Assembly: GCF_002050515.1 (NCBI RefSeq)
Contig: NZ_LTAY01000081.1
Span: 62,001 to 126,000 of the forward strand
Length of the DNA: 64,000 bases
Origin: Clostridium thermobutyricum DSM 4928
Lineage (GTDB): Bacteria > Bacillota > Clostridia > Clostridiales > Clostridiaceae
Direction of reading: 5' to 3'
Positions 19,401 to 27,898 of this stretch are shown piece by piece. Position 1 is the stretch's first letter. Every line of letters starts with the position of its first letter. Below the pieces are notes generated by a model. That model was not told the origin of the DNA. It worked only from the letters and a program-made list of their open reading frames with translations, and did not search any database. Both the position numbers and the translations under genes were made by a program.

Positions 19401-22229
19401 TATATTAGATTGTATTTTTCCGTACCAACCATCATTGTTATAAAGATTTATAGAGCTTTTTTGTAAATTTATATCTTTTTCTAATTTTGGTTTAACTATT
19501 GTATTTATATATCCTTTTGCTGAAACAATTATTTTTGTATCTTGATTAAATCCGTTACTACATTCTATTTTTATATTAAAGTTTCCATTTTCATCTGCTT
19601 TTCCACTAAAAACTTTTCCATCCACTGTTACATTAACATCTTCATTAGGGCTAACCTTCCCTGTAAGACTTGTACTTGTTACTTTTTCTCCACCTAAAAT
19701 ATCTAACCCGTTAACATTGATAAATTTATCTTGTATACTTTCTAACCCTTTGTTTGTAATAACAAAATCTTCCCTTTGTCCTGTTGTATTCCCTATTTGT
19801 TTATTATCATTAAAAACATTTGCTTTTATTAATCCTTGAGTATAAGAGATTTGAACTATATCTCCCATATTAAATGTTTTTCCATTTATACTGTTTATAA
19901 ATCCATCTAAATCATCAATTTTATTTGATGTGAAATTATAAATAACCTCCCCATTATTAGGATTAATTATTTTTATATCTAAATCATTTCCATAAAAAGT
20001 TCCTGTATATGTTTTATCAAGAGGTTCCTTGGTTGCTGAAATAGTTTTTTGTAATGGATCAAATGTAATATTACACATTGGTATATTTGTATCATTCACC
20101 ACTTCAATTCTATTTTTTACAATGTTATAAATATTAGTATCATATTGAACCTTAACTGGCATTGCATTATCTTTATTTACATATACTCTTATAACTGAAC
20201 CAACTGTAATATCACTTGTTGGTATTGTTGTAGTAAAATCACCATTTTCATTTGATTGAACTATTTGATTTTTATTATTAAACCAAATATTAACTTTAGT
20301 GTTTGGCGTAGTCTTACCACTTACTTGTGTAGTGCTTTGTCCTGTATATAAAATAGGATTTACTTTTAAATCTTTATTTTGTATCTCTTCTAAACCTGAT
20401 TTAGTTATTTGGAAATATTCTGTGTTTCCAACACAATTTGTTTTAAGAGCTCCATTTACATTTTGAACACTTGGCTCTCCTATTGAAAGTCCAACTTCTT
20501 GATTAACTGAAATAGCGATTATATCTCCATAATCAAAGCTTGTATTATTAATCTCTTTTACAAATTCATCAGTTTTTCCTTCTTGAACATTTATATCCTT
20601 TAAAGCTTGTCCATATTTATTTCCAATTAATTTTATATTGAAATAATTTAATGTGCTTGTACCAAATATACTATTTTCAGCATTTGCATTTATTTTCATA
20701 TTTATAGGATTAAAAGTAAGCTTTACTGCATTTCTCTTATTTGCATTTTTAAAAGTTATAGAGCTTTTTGATATTTGAAGTCCTGTACTTACTCCTGGTG
20801 TAATTTCAACTGGAATATGGTTTTCTTCTGAAACAATAATTTTTGTATTAATATTAAAGCCTTCTGAATCATTTATTTTTATATTATAGTTTCCATTAGC
20901 ATCAGCTTGTCCAAAAAATTCTTTATTATTAACTGTTACTTTTAGCTTTGCATTAGGATTAGCTTTACCTGTAACATTTGTTTCTGTTATTTTATTTGAA
21001 GTTAAAATATTTAATGGATTTACAGTTATATCACCATTTACTTTTTCTAATCCATCTTGTGTTATTTTAAAATATTCTTCATTACCAGTTGTATTTCCTA
21101 TATTATTATTGTTATTTAATACATCAACTCTTGTTTGTGATTTATCAAAACTAATTCCTATAACATCTCCATAATTAAAGCTTTGATTGTTTAACATAGC
21201 ATCTAAAGTTTTTGTTGTATCATTTCCTTTTATAACTTCTGATTTTATTATTGATGAATTTTTTAAATTATAAAGAGAAATTTTCATACATTGTGTTTCT
21301 GTATGACCTAAATATGGATTATACCCAGAAACACTCATCTCTTTAGTTAGAGGATTAAAGCTTACGATTCCTGATAATGTTCCCCACCAATTATAAATAT
21401 TTAACTTACTAGTAGCTAATTTATATTCATTTGTATTTATTACAGATTTAATTGTTTCTTCCATAGCTCCTTCTGGTTGAATACCTATATCAGAACCACA
21501 CTTTATATTGATTGGTAAGTTATATGAAAAATCTCCATTGCTATTTGAAGTTGTATTATAACTTTTTCCATCTGCTATAATATAAACTTTCTTATTAGCT
21601 TCTGTGTTTCCTGTAACTACTGTTCCATTTGTTCCGTACACTGCCTTTAAATTTTTAGTTTCATTTTTTACCGGTTTTAATCCATCTTTTTCAATTTGAA
21701 CATATATTGTATCTTTTGATTTTTCTTGCCCATTTAAACTCATAAATAATCCATTAGATTGGATTTTTAAATAATCTCCATATTTAAATGTTAAGCCTTT
21801 AATATAACTATTAAATTGGTTATTAGTATTTGCACCTTTGAATATTTTTGTGCTTTCTACTGTTCCATCATTATTATATAAAGTTACTGTATAAACATCT
21901 GCCCAAGTTGCACCACAAAAATATATTGGATTACTACTTGTTGTTGAAGTAAATTTCATAGAATCAGGATTAAATCCTAAAGTTAAAACTTTATATATTC
22001 CTCCCCAGTTTCCATAAAGAGTTATATTAGAATCCTTTAATGGAATTGATTTACTAACATTTTCTTCAGTATTAATAGTTTTGTTAGCTTCTACATTAAC
22101 ATTTTTACTAGCTTCTACTTGAACTGGTTTATTACTTAAAGTGGTTGCATAGCTGCTTAATGCAGGTGTTATTGAATAACTTGTTACTGCAGCTATACAT
22201 ATTACAGACATTATTTTTTTCTTATTCAT
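16461..22229 (-). CDS. Very large secreted repeat protein with transglutaminase-like and F5/8 type C domains
   Basis: The 1922-residue protein has a signal peptide (about 1-30). Residues 68 to about 1110 hold five related modules of about 200 residues. Each has a beta-rich domain with FNP and YGDIIGIS motifs ending EYFQITKDGLEKV, and four of the five add a short Ig-like domain (VTGKANPNAKLKVTV). The first part resembles the putative mucin/carbohydrate-binding module linked to M60-type proteases, a tentative match. A transglutaminase-like core follows, with Cys1431 (GGVCGS) and His1457 (GHAAFIYY); Asn1473 stands where Asp is usual. A discoidin-like F5/8 C domain spans about 1648-1781. The tail is Lys/Thr/Ser-rich and ends in an amphipathic segment (SGFLNWIISKINKIKNFF), with no LPXTG. 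Expression is behind a c-di-GMP riboswitch. Likely a surface or extracellular glycan-binding protein. Confidence 0.85.
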   Translation of the reverse strand: MNKKKIMSVICIAAVTSYSITPALSSYATTLSNKPVQVEASKNVNVEANKTINTEENVSKSIPLKDSNITLYGNWGGIYKVLTLGFNPDSMKFTSTTSSNPIYFCGATWADVYTVTLYNNDGTVESTKIFKGANTNNQFNSYIKGLTFKYGDYLKIQSNGLFMSLNGQEKSKDTIYVQIEKDGLKPVKNETKNLKAVYGTNGTVVTGNTEANKKVYIIADGKSYNTTSNSNGDFSYNLPINIKCGSDIGIQPEGAMEETIKSVINTNEYKLATSKLNIYNWWGTLSGIVSFNPLTKEMSVSGYNPYLGHTETQCMKISLYNLKNSSIIKSEVIKGNDTTKTLDAMLNNQSFNYGDVIGISFDKSQTRVDVLNNNNNIGNTTGNEEYFKITQDGLEKVNGDITVNPLNILTSNKITETNVTGKANPNAKLKVTVNNKEFFGQADANGNYNIKINDSEGFNINTKIIVSEENHIPVEITPGVSTGLQISKSSITFKNANKRNAVKLTFNPINMKINANAENSIFGTSTLNYFNIKLIGNKYGQALKDINVQEGKTDEFVKEINNTSFDYGDIIAISVNQEVGLSIGEPSVQNVNGALKTNCVGNTEYFQITKSGLEEIQNKDLKVNPILYTGQSTTQVSGKTTPNTKVNIWFNNKNQIVQSNENGDFTTTIPTSDITVGSVIRVYVNKDNAMPVKVQYDTNIYNIVKNRIEVVNDTNIPMCNITFDPLQKTISATKEPLDKTYTGTFYGNDLDIKIINPNNGEVIYNFTSNKIDDLDGFINSINGKTFNMGDIVQISYTQGLIKANVFNDNKQIGNTTGQREDFVITNKGLESIQDKFINVNGLDILGGEKVTSTSLTGKVSPNEDVNVTVDGKVFSGKADENGNFNIKIECSNGFNQDTKIIVSAKGYINTIVKPKLEKDINLQKSSINLYNNDGWYGKIQSNIIFNPYTMRIEVNNYTNSFGNGQENYLNIKLYNSNGEELLSSEINNGSTSSLQEALGGKSFNYGDIIGISYNNKISKPVILNGTQALGNISGEWEYFQITKDGLVKVNFGKQANTTNVYWDNGNLVVNSVLAKGQSKDILNGNKQIIVKDSSGKVVYSNETQSLNENGQSELQGIISSNFLNEIKEGENYTILLEINGQEFNIKVSSNTESNGDYVVSANNENNLSLVKENTRANGVNLTNSNEISSYVNGLNNNLNVKNINLNNINDLITGKVQSSLLQKELIDRVGVQNLQDFFNKSESNKDFINWLLNNNTALTEYLNGPSPDGTNLEPGQKRGTDLDALQVWSNIWNTYTNSRSGFNLKLAIAVALANATPIPAWPCSGSVGSPVERYNIFETLSSEGGMLPIFKTLDVSHLTYIVDTRLPNSEIATARAIIMQNHNAFINIKDINDIAYTIHYNITYDGKSVFQSGFYGKNPTILNVWRNGGVCGSTSELGSIACQVFGLPARLVGQPGHAAFIYYNDNKVWTIGNNIFGWSKSTGSDMSGWSKGIATSGNVVNYDLLYEKADDNNLRKSNEYLWMANSQSSNENKMILINKAIEVQPLNVRAWLDKINLLKSEKDTNVEDYINVSNGIINSLKDYPMPMTDLLLQIKNEILNYGSQNQYNDFIDNIKNALSINESPDQKETAKNLLNSLEGFGLIKNVISQKNMSIAGYSTEQNDTTYSINNILDGNPDTTWQNIWNGSDKHPYVEIKLDKEYSLQQILYLPRQTGNTNGNILEYKLYTSLDGKNFTEAASGTFDYKNGDRSVQTINLDNVKCKYIKLEIVKGVSGLATIAEINMVGTEVNPTVEPKKEVINTQSPKGDSTKANTDNNIEKNKAVSKSEAKTIENTSKDSKATENTQNGTKVESKTTDSTSKDIKSEVKSADNTNKEIKQTEGNQKESNKVENNNTSSSSTQSGFLNWIISKINKIKNFFSSLF

Positions 22230-22297
22230 TTTTTCATCTCCTTAAAATAAAAATTCTAAATACAAAATTTATTACCCTAAAGATTCCAATCCATTTT

Positions 22298-22334
22298 GGC
22301 AAAAAAATATAGACTAGCCCCGAAAGATAGTCTA
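22298..22334 (-). terminator. Expression-platform terminator of the c-di-GMP riboswitch
   Basis: The stem TAGACTA / TAGTCTA (22310-22334) is followed on the minus strand by T7. It lies between the aptamer and the start codon of the giant gene. A second small hairpin (TAATC / GATTA) sits between aptamer and terminator. Confidence 0.85.
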
Positions 22335-22356
22335 CTAATCAAAAAGATTAAAACTT

Positions 22357-22434
22357 TTCGGCAACTGGCTGACATAGTTTAAAACTTTAGTCCCTTTAGC
22401 TTTGCGTCCCAAGGTTTCCCAAGGTTTGCCTATT
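22357..22434 (-). promoter_or_regulatory. Cyclic di-GMP-I (GEMM) riboswitch aptamer
   Basis: Read on the minus strand, the segment contains, in order, GGCAAACC, a GAAA-capped hairpin and the invariant GGGACGCAAAGC. Then follow AAAGGGACTAAAG and the 3' part TCAGCCAGTTGCCGAA. This order and these conserved bases match class I c-di-GMP riboswitches (RF01051). It precedes a terminator and the 1922-residue surface protein, so that protein's transcription should respond to c-di-GMP. The direction (on or off) cannot be read with certainty. Confidence 0.93.
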
Positions 22435-22662
22435 AAATTTCTAAAAAAATATTATCATATACTTATGTATAATTTTTTAATATAAATATAAATTTACTTT
22501 ACAAATGTTATTTAACTTATAGAAAATTTATTATGACTGTATTTTAATTAAATTATATTTTTAAAATTTCTGTATTCTAATTTATTAAAATAATGTACTG
22601 AATAGATAAATTTAATTTTGCTAACAATAACTAAAACATTAAAATTGGAGTGAAATTTATTT

Positions 22663-22995
22663 ATGAATATAAATAGTATCATGGAAAAAATAATATTAAT
22701 AATGGATTGTATAGCAATTATTATTCTTATTTTTGGTGTAATTTTAGCTACATATTATTTTACTAAAACAAGCTTAAAAACTAAAAATTTAAATTTACTT
22801 TCTCAAAATAATAAAACTTTGCGTAATCAACTTGCTTCATACATTTTATTATCTTTTGAAATTTTAATAGCTAGTGATATAATTCAGTCTATTGTAAAAC
22901 CTGATTTAAAAGATATTCTTGTTTTAGGTGCGTTAGTTATTATAAGAACACTCATTTCTTATTTCTTAGATAAAGAAGTTCAAAATTCTAAATAA
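22663..22995 (+). CDS. DUF1622 family membrane protein
   Basis: The 110-residue protein has three hydrophobic segments (about 8-30, 55-75, 85-100). Characteristic stretches are NQLASYILLSFEILIASDII and LGALVIIRTLISYFLDKE, which match DUF1622 (PF07784), a family of unknown function. The ATG follows a weak GGAG. It is transcribed divergently from the giant gene; greA follows 84 bp downstream. Confidence 0.85.
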   Translation: MNINSIMEKIILIMDCIAIIILIFGVILATYYFTKTSLKTKNLNLLSQNNKTLRNQLASYILLSFEILIASDIIQSIVKPDLKDILVLGALVIIRTLISYFLDKEVQNSK

Positions 22996-23079
22996 TTATA
23001 TAGATATAGTAAAGCATTTTTATTTTTTACTCTATGGTATATAATATTAAAAGAATATATTAGCGGGGAGGATTTTTTT

Positions 23080-23544
23080 ATGAATAATACATTAACTGAA
23101 GAAAATATAAAAAAATTAAGAGAAGAATTAGAATATAGAATGACTGTAAAAAGAGCTGAAATAGCAAAAGAAAAATTAGTAGCAGCAGCTCATGGAGATA
23201 GATCAGAAAATGCTGAATACAAAGAAGCTTGTGCTAACTATAGAGAAAATGATAATAGAATACAATATCTTTTAACTATGATTTCAACTGCAACTGTAAT
23301 TGATGATAGCACATTAGATAAATCTGTTCTTGGAATAAACAGCAAAGCAAGAATTAAATTTGTTGAAGATGATGATGAAGTTGTAGTAACTTTAGTAACA
23401 ACTCTTGACTTAGACCCTGAAAACATGCTTATTAGTATTGAATCTGATTTAGGTAAAGCTTTATCAGGTAAAAAGGTAGGAGATGTAGTTAAAGTAGAAG
23501 CTCCTGGTGAAGATTATACAGTTGAAGTTTTAGAAATCTTATAA
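23080..23544 (+). CDS. greA: Transcription elongation factor of the GreA/GreB family
   Basis: The 154-residue protein has an N-terminal coiled coil with the acidic tip HGDRSENAEYKEA (compare the canonical D-x-SENAEY), then the FKBP-like C-terminal domain ending DYTVEVLEI. GreA binds the secondary channel of RNA polymerase and stimulates cleavage of backtracked RNA. It differs from the standard GreA start, so it may be a second copy. The ATG is preceded by GGGGAGG, and the gene ends at a strong bidirectional terminator. Confidence 0.87.
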   Translation: MNNTLTEENIKKLREELEYRMTVKRAEIAKEKLVAAAHGDRSENAEYKEACANYRENDNRIQYLLTMISTATVIDDSTLDKSVLGINSKARIKFVEDDDEVVVTLVTTLDLDPENMLISIESDLGKALSGKKVGDVVKVEAPGEDYTVEVLEIL

Positions 23545-23546
23545 AG

Positions 23547-23579
23547 AAAACCACGATATTTATCTTATCGTGGTTTTTT
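23547..23579. terminator. Bidirectional terminator between greA and the hydrolase gene
   Basis: The stem AAAACCACGATA / TATCGTGGTTTT (23547-23577) has T runs on both strands. The last codons of the convergent hydrolase gene lie inside the stem. Confidence 0.93.
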
Positions 23580-24299
23580 CTTAATTAAAAATTCTTCTAT
23601 TTTATCTATGGCTTTTGTTCTACTAAATAAATCTAAATGAGTTGATACTTTCACTCTTTCTAATTGTGCTTTTTTAATATTATTTTTAAAGCTTTCAATA
23701 TGCTCTTTTAATATTATTTCTATTCCTGCATAAATCAATAAAGTATCACAATTTATCTTTCTTAAATCTTCTTCCTTAGTATGCTCATCTCTCGTTATTA
23801 ATAAGACTCTATATTTTACATCTCTAACAAACTTTATAAAACTAAATATTGTTAGCACAAAAGATGCTATACCAAGCCACATCATAAAAAACTTATTCAT
23901 TCCTTTAGGACTATAATTAGGTGATAATAATATAATCTTATTAATTCTATCTTGCATTCTTATTGCAACTCTATAAGCTATATTTCCACCATCACTATAA
24001 CCAATTATATTTACATTATTCAAATTTAATTTTTCTATAAATTCAACAACATCATTACTCATATCTTCTAAAGTATATTCTTTTCCTTCATGCTTAGTTA
24101 ATCCATGTCCCCTACTATCTATAGCATAAATTTCAAATCTATCTTTAAATCTATTTATGATTTTTTTCATGTTTTTACTATTTTGACTGTTTCCATGTAA
24201 AACTATAAGTGGTTCCCCTTGTCCTATTTTATAATATGTCATATTTATTCCATTAACATATATTTCTCTTTTGTAATCCGATATCTTAATGGTGTCCAC
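23565..24299 (-). CDS. Alpha/beta hydrolase
   Basis: The 244-residue alpha/beta hydrolase has the oxyanion-hole motif LHGNSQNSKN near residue 35, the nucleophile elbow GYSDGG near residue 100 and a late catalytic His in STHLDLF. The substrate is not evident; an esterase or lipase-like role is likely. Its stop codon falls in the bidirectional terminator shared with greA. It lies 15 bp after the histidine kinase gene and may be the last gene of that operon. Confidence 0.87.
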   Translation of the reverse strand: MDTIKISDYKREIYVNGINMTYYKIGQGEPLIVLHGNSQNSKNMKKIINRFKDRFEIYAIDSRGHGLTKHEGKEYTLEDMSNDVVEFIEKLNLNNVNIIGYSDGGNIAYRVAIRMQDRINKIILLSPNYSPKGMNKFFMMWLGIASFVLTIFSFIKFVRDVKYRVLLITRDEHTKEEDLRKINCDTLLIYAGIEIILKEHIESFKNNIKKAQLERVKVSTHLDLFSRTKAIDKIEEFLIKKKPR

Positions 24300-24314
24300 C
24301 TTCTTAAATTAAAA

Positions 24315-26078
24315 TTATTCTTTCCATTCATCCATATCAAAGTAGAATTTAACACTATTTACTCCACTTTCAACACCAAAATTACTATTATGAATTTCTA
24401 AAATTCTTTTTACTATTGAAAGTCCAAGCCCCGTTCCACCAAACTTTTTATTTCTTGATTTTTCTTTTCTATAAAATGAATCCCAAATTCTTGAAAGTTC
24501 ATCCTCATTTAAAGAAACTCCAAAATTTTCTATACTAAATATATATTTTTCTTTTTCTTTTTTTATATCTATATTTATATTTTCATTTTCTGGACTGTAC
24601 TTTATAGCATTAGTTAAAAAATTCTGTACAACTTGAGTTATTCTTTTTTCGTCCCCTATTACTACTAATTCATCATAATTATTATGATTTATAGTTAATG
24701 ATTTTTCTTTTGCAATACCTTTTAACTTGTCTATTTCTTTTAATACAACTGCACCTAAATCAAAAGGTTCTTTATTAAGCTTAAATGTTGGTGATTCTAG
24801 TTTAGAAACTTCTAACATTTCCATAACTAATTCATTTAATCTGTTTGTTTCCTCTAAAATATCATTATATACATTTTCAGAATACATTCCACTTTTTATT
24901 CCATTTATATTTCCTTGAATTATAGTTATAGGTGTTTTTAATTCATGAGAAATGCTACTTATAAGCTCTTTTCTTTTTTCTTCTTGAATTCTTTGTATTT
25001 CCATTTCACTTTTTAACTGCTTATTTGCATTTTTTAAATCATTTAAACTTTCCTCTAAGTTGCTAGATATTAAGTTTAATGCACCTCCTAACTCTCCTAA
25101 TTCATCTTCACTTTTAACTTTATATTTATCTGTAAAATTACATTTAGATATTTTTTTTGCTATTGAACTCATTTCAATTAAAGGTTTTGTTAAAATTTTT
25201 GAATATATAAATGAAATTACTACAACTACCAATAATGCTACTAAGAATACTATTAAATAATAATTGTTCATAACTCCTAAAACAGCATTTACTTCTGCTA
25301 AAGGTGATACTGCTATTATATATCCATTATTTATTTTTTTACTTCCAAGTAAGAATTCATTTATACTATTAGGTATTTTTATTTTACCTATATATTCATT
25401 ATTTAAATATATATTTCCCTTGTCAACATTTTCTAGATACATTCCTAAATTACTAATTGTGAAATATCCTGGGCTTTCATCTATTTTATCTTCTACAGTC
25501 CCATTTAACTCTACAATATTTTTTGTATTTATTGATGATGTTTTATCAAGTACTACTTCTGGAATAAGTGTATAACTTGAATTAATATCATGTCCATTTA
25601 TATGAATTTCAAGTGGAATTACATATCCATATTTATCTATAATTCCATAGACAGTTATTTTATCATTTTTCTTTACTTCTATATTAGAAATTTGATCTAA
25701 TAGCACTTTATAAATCTTTCCTGTAGAACTTCCTTTTACTTCAATATATGAACCTCCCATATAAGATTCCATTCCTACTTCTGTTTTAAAGTTAGAATTC
25801 ATCAATGAAATATCTACATTTTCTTTTCTCTTTATATTTTGTATATAATCCATTATGTCTCTTGGATTATTATTTGTTTCTAAAAATTTATTAAAATTAT
25901 TTATTTCATTTTCTAAAATTTTCTTTTCTTCATTATAATAATATTTCTCAAAATATAGAGCTTGAAATATAAGCTGGCTTACTATTATGCAAATTAAAAC
26001 AATTAAGTTCATTAAGAAAATTTTAGATGATATACTTTTTTTTATAAACTTATTCAACTTCAAATTTATACCCCACAC
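24315..26078 (-). CDS. Sensor histidine kinase
   Basis: The kinase has about 587 residues: membrane helix (about 20-40), a long extracytoplasmic region, a second helix (about 265-290), HAMP and a coiled coil. HisKA follows with the phospho-histidine His378 (SSHELKTPI), then HATPase_c with the N and G boxes (NFLTNAIKYS, FGGTGLGLSIV). It overlaps the response-regulator gene. The frame opens with GTG at 26078; a TTG at 26063, 7 nt after GGGG, is an equally possible start giving MKLNKFIKK. The signal is unknown. The cotranscribed alpha/beta hydrolase may be part of the response. Confidence 0.92.
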   Translation of the reverse strand: MWGINLKLNKFIKKSISSKIFLMNLIVLICIIVSQLIFQALYFEKYYYNEEKKILENEINNFNKFLETNNNPRDIMDYIQNIKRKENVDISLMNSNFKTEVGMESYMGGSYIEVKGSSTGKIYKVLLDQISNIEVKKNDKITVYGIIDKYGYVIPLEIHINGHDINSSYTLIPEVVLDKTSSINTKNIVELNGTVEDKIDESPGYFTISNLGMYLENVDKGNIYLNNEYIGKIKIPNSINEFLLGSKKINNGYIIAVSPLAEVNAVLGVMNNYYLIVFLVALLVVVVISFIYSKILTKPLIEMSSIAKKISKCNFTDKYKVKSEDELGELGGALNLISSNLEESLNDLKNANKQLKSEMEIQRIQEEKRKELISSISHELKTPITIIQGNINGIKSGMYSENVYNDILEETNRLNELVMEMLEVSKLESPTFKLNKEPFDLGAVVLKEIDKLKGIAKEKSLTINHNNYDELVVIGDEKRITQVVQNFLTNAIKYSPENENINIDIKKEKEKYIFSIENFGVSLNEDELSRIWDSFYRKEKSRNKKFGGTGLGLSIVKRILEIHNSNFGVESGVNSVKFYFDMDEWKE

Positions 26079-26736
26079 CGAAGACAGTTTTTATACAATA
26101 GGATTTATGTTTTAAGCTTTTTCTTAATTTTTTTATTTGAGCATCTACAACTCTCGTATTCCCAAAATAATCATATCCCCATTTTTCTTCTAATAGCTTT
26201 TCTCTTGATATAACTATATTTTTATTTTCCATTAAGTACTCTAAAACTTCAAATTGCTTTAGTTCGCACTCTACCTCTTCATCATCTATATAAACCTTAA
26301 CTTTAAGCTTATCTATCTTTACTCCATTGTATTCTATAATATCTTTCTTTTCCTTTACTTCATGTAACATAAAATCAATTCTATCTAAAAGAACTTTTAC
26401 TTTTGCAAGTAAAATTTCTAAGCTAAATGGCTTACTAATATAATCATCAACCTTTAATTCATATCCCATTAAAACATCTTCTTCACAAGCTCTAGCTGTA
26501 ACCATTATTACTGGAACATTAGATTTTTTTCTTATCTTTCTAAGAACAGTAAAGCCATCTATACCAGGAAGCATAACATCTAAAATAATAAGGTCAATAT
26601 CATCATTAAACTTTTCTATTGCTTCTAATCCATCCATTGCTTTAATAACATTAAATCCATTAAATTTAAAATAATCACAAATCATTTTATTTATTTTTAC
26701 TTCATCTTCAACAACTAAAATAGTTTTATTTTTCAT
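26050..26736 (-). CDS. OmpR/PhoB-family response regulator
   Basis: The 228-residue protein has a receiver domain with phospho-acceptor Asp53 (LIILDVMLPG), acidic pocket Glu10-Asp11 and the Lys in ISKPFS, followed by a winged-helix DNA-binding domain (from about 130; NTRVVDAQIKKLRKSL). It overlaps the start of the histidine kinase gene by up to 29 bp and is its cognate regulator. The start codon ATG has GGAGG upstream. Confidence 0.93.
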   Translation of the reverse strand: MKNKTILVVEDEVKINKMICDYFKFNGFNVIKAMDGLEAIEKFNDDIDLIILDVMLPGIDGFTVLRKIRKKSNVPVIMVTARACEEDVLMGYELKVDDYISKPFSLEILLAKVKVLLDRIDFMLHEVKEKKDIIEYNGVKIDKLKVKVYIDDEEVECELKQFEVLEYLMENKNIVISREKLLEEKWGYDYFGNTRVVDAQIKKLRKSLKHKSYCIKTVFGVGYKFEVE

Positions 26737-26924
26737 GCTTTCCCTCCATTATTATAATATTTTAATAACATAATAACTTAAAAAATTTCTTATTTAAATA
26801 CATTAAAACTAAATTTAACCATTAAAATAATATTTTTCTTTTTAGTATTAGTAATATAATTATAACTTTATATAATAGTAAAATTGTGATTATAGAGTAT
26901 AAAAGTTATGACTTATTTATGACT

Positions 26925-26965
26925 TATAAAAAAGCACATATAGATAAATCACTCTCTACATGTGC
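26925..26965 (-). terminator. Terminator after the MerR/TipA-type gene
   Basis: The stem GCACATATAGA / TCTACATGTGC (26934-26965) has one small mismatch and is followed by T6 on the minus strand. It lies just past the stop at 26972. Confidence 0.85.
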
Positions 26966-26971
26966 CTTAAA

Positions 26972-27730
26972 TTATTTTGTATATTTTAAAATTATATCTC
27001 TTAATAAGCTAACAACTTCTTTTCCCGCTTTATCATTATAATATTTAGAGAATCTTTCATCCATAACATACATTTCTGCAAGTCCTCTATGAGCTTCTTT
27101 TTTGTAAGTTGGCCATGAAAAACTTAGCCATTTTTTATGATTTTCATAAACATTTTTTGCTGCTTTTGAATCTAAATCTCCATTTTCATATACTTTTAAT
27201 AAGTCTTTAAACATCTCATTTTCTGTTTCATTCATTAATTTAAACTCTTCTTCTGTAAGATTTAGAAACTTCTTATTAGATTCATCTACAACCTTATCTC
27301 CATATTTTTCTCTTATTTCTTTTCCATACTTTTGTTCATTAATATTAACTTTTTCTTTTTTAAACCCTTCAAACTTTTCTTTATCTGTCATATCTATTTC
27401 TCCTTTATTATAAGCAATTGTCTTTTCAATATTTTCTATAAGTTTATCTAATTCATCTCTCTTAGAAATTAAGATTCTTTGTTGTTCTCTAAGAGATTTT
27501 TCCATATCAAAATTAGGATTTTGAATTATTTCTTGTATCTTTTCTAGTTTCATATCCATAGCTTTATAAAACATAATTCTTTGTAATAAATTAACTTCTT
27601 TTTCTCCATAAATTCTATATCCTGAAGAATTTATTCTACAAGGTTTTAATAATCCAATTTGGTCATAATATCTTAGTGTTCTAGTACTTACACCTGCTAT
27701 TTCTCCTAATTTTTTGATTGTATATTCCAC
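26972..27730 (-). CDS. MerR-family regulator with TipAS-like ligand domain
   Basis: The 252-residue regulator has an N-terminal MerR winged helix (YTIKKLGEIAGVSTRTLRYYDQIGLLKP) and a coiled coil. The C-terminal domain is of the TipAS kind (DLDSKAAKNVYENHKKWLSFSWPTY, YVMDERFSKYYN). TipA-type proteins bind peptide antibiotics or other hydrophobic compounds and switch on their promoter. I choose GTG 27730 as start because the GGAGG lies 8 nt before it; the longer frame to 27739 would begin inside that ribosome site. Its own promoter has the 19-bp spacer typical of MerR targets. Confidence 0.88.
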   Translation of the reverse strand: MEYTIKKLGEIAGVSTRTLRYYDQIGLLKPCRINSSGYRIYGEKEVNLLQRIMFYKAMDMKLEKIQEIIQNPNFDMEKSLREQQRILISKRDELDKLIENIEKTIAYNKGEIDMTDKEKFEGFKKEKVNINEQKYGKEIREKYGDKVVDESNKKFLNLTEEEFKLMNETENEMFKDLLKVYENGDLDSKAAKNVYENHKKWLSFSWPTYKKEAHRGLAEMYVMDERFSKYYNDKAGKEVVSLLRDIILKYTK

Positions 27731-27753
27731 TCTTAGCACCTCCTATAAATCTT

Positions 27754-27784
27754 ATAATAAAGGATTACGTAATGATAAGGTCAA
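27754..27784 (-). promoter_or_regulatory. MerR-type autoregulated promoter (19-bp spacer)
   Basis: On the minus strand -35 TTGACC (27779-27784) and -10 TATTAT (27754-27759) are 19 bp apart. The spacer contains the palindrome ATTACGTAAT. An over-long spacer with a central dyad is the signature of MerR-regulated promoters, and it lies directly before the MerR gene. Confidence 0.7.
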
Positions 27785-27898
27785 TAGTTATTTTATCTAT
27801 CTTTAAATAATTTCTTCTATTTATATAGAGTTTTAATTCTATAATTATAAAAATCCTCTTTTATAAATTATAAAAAAATTCTACTAATATACAAAATC

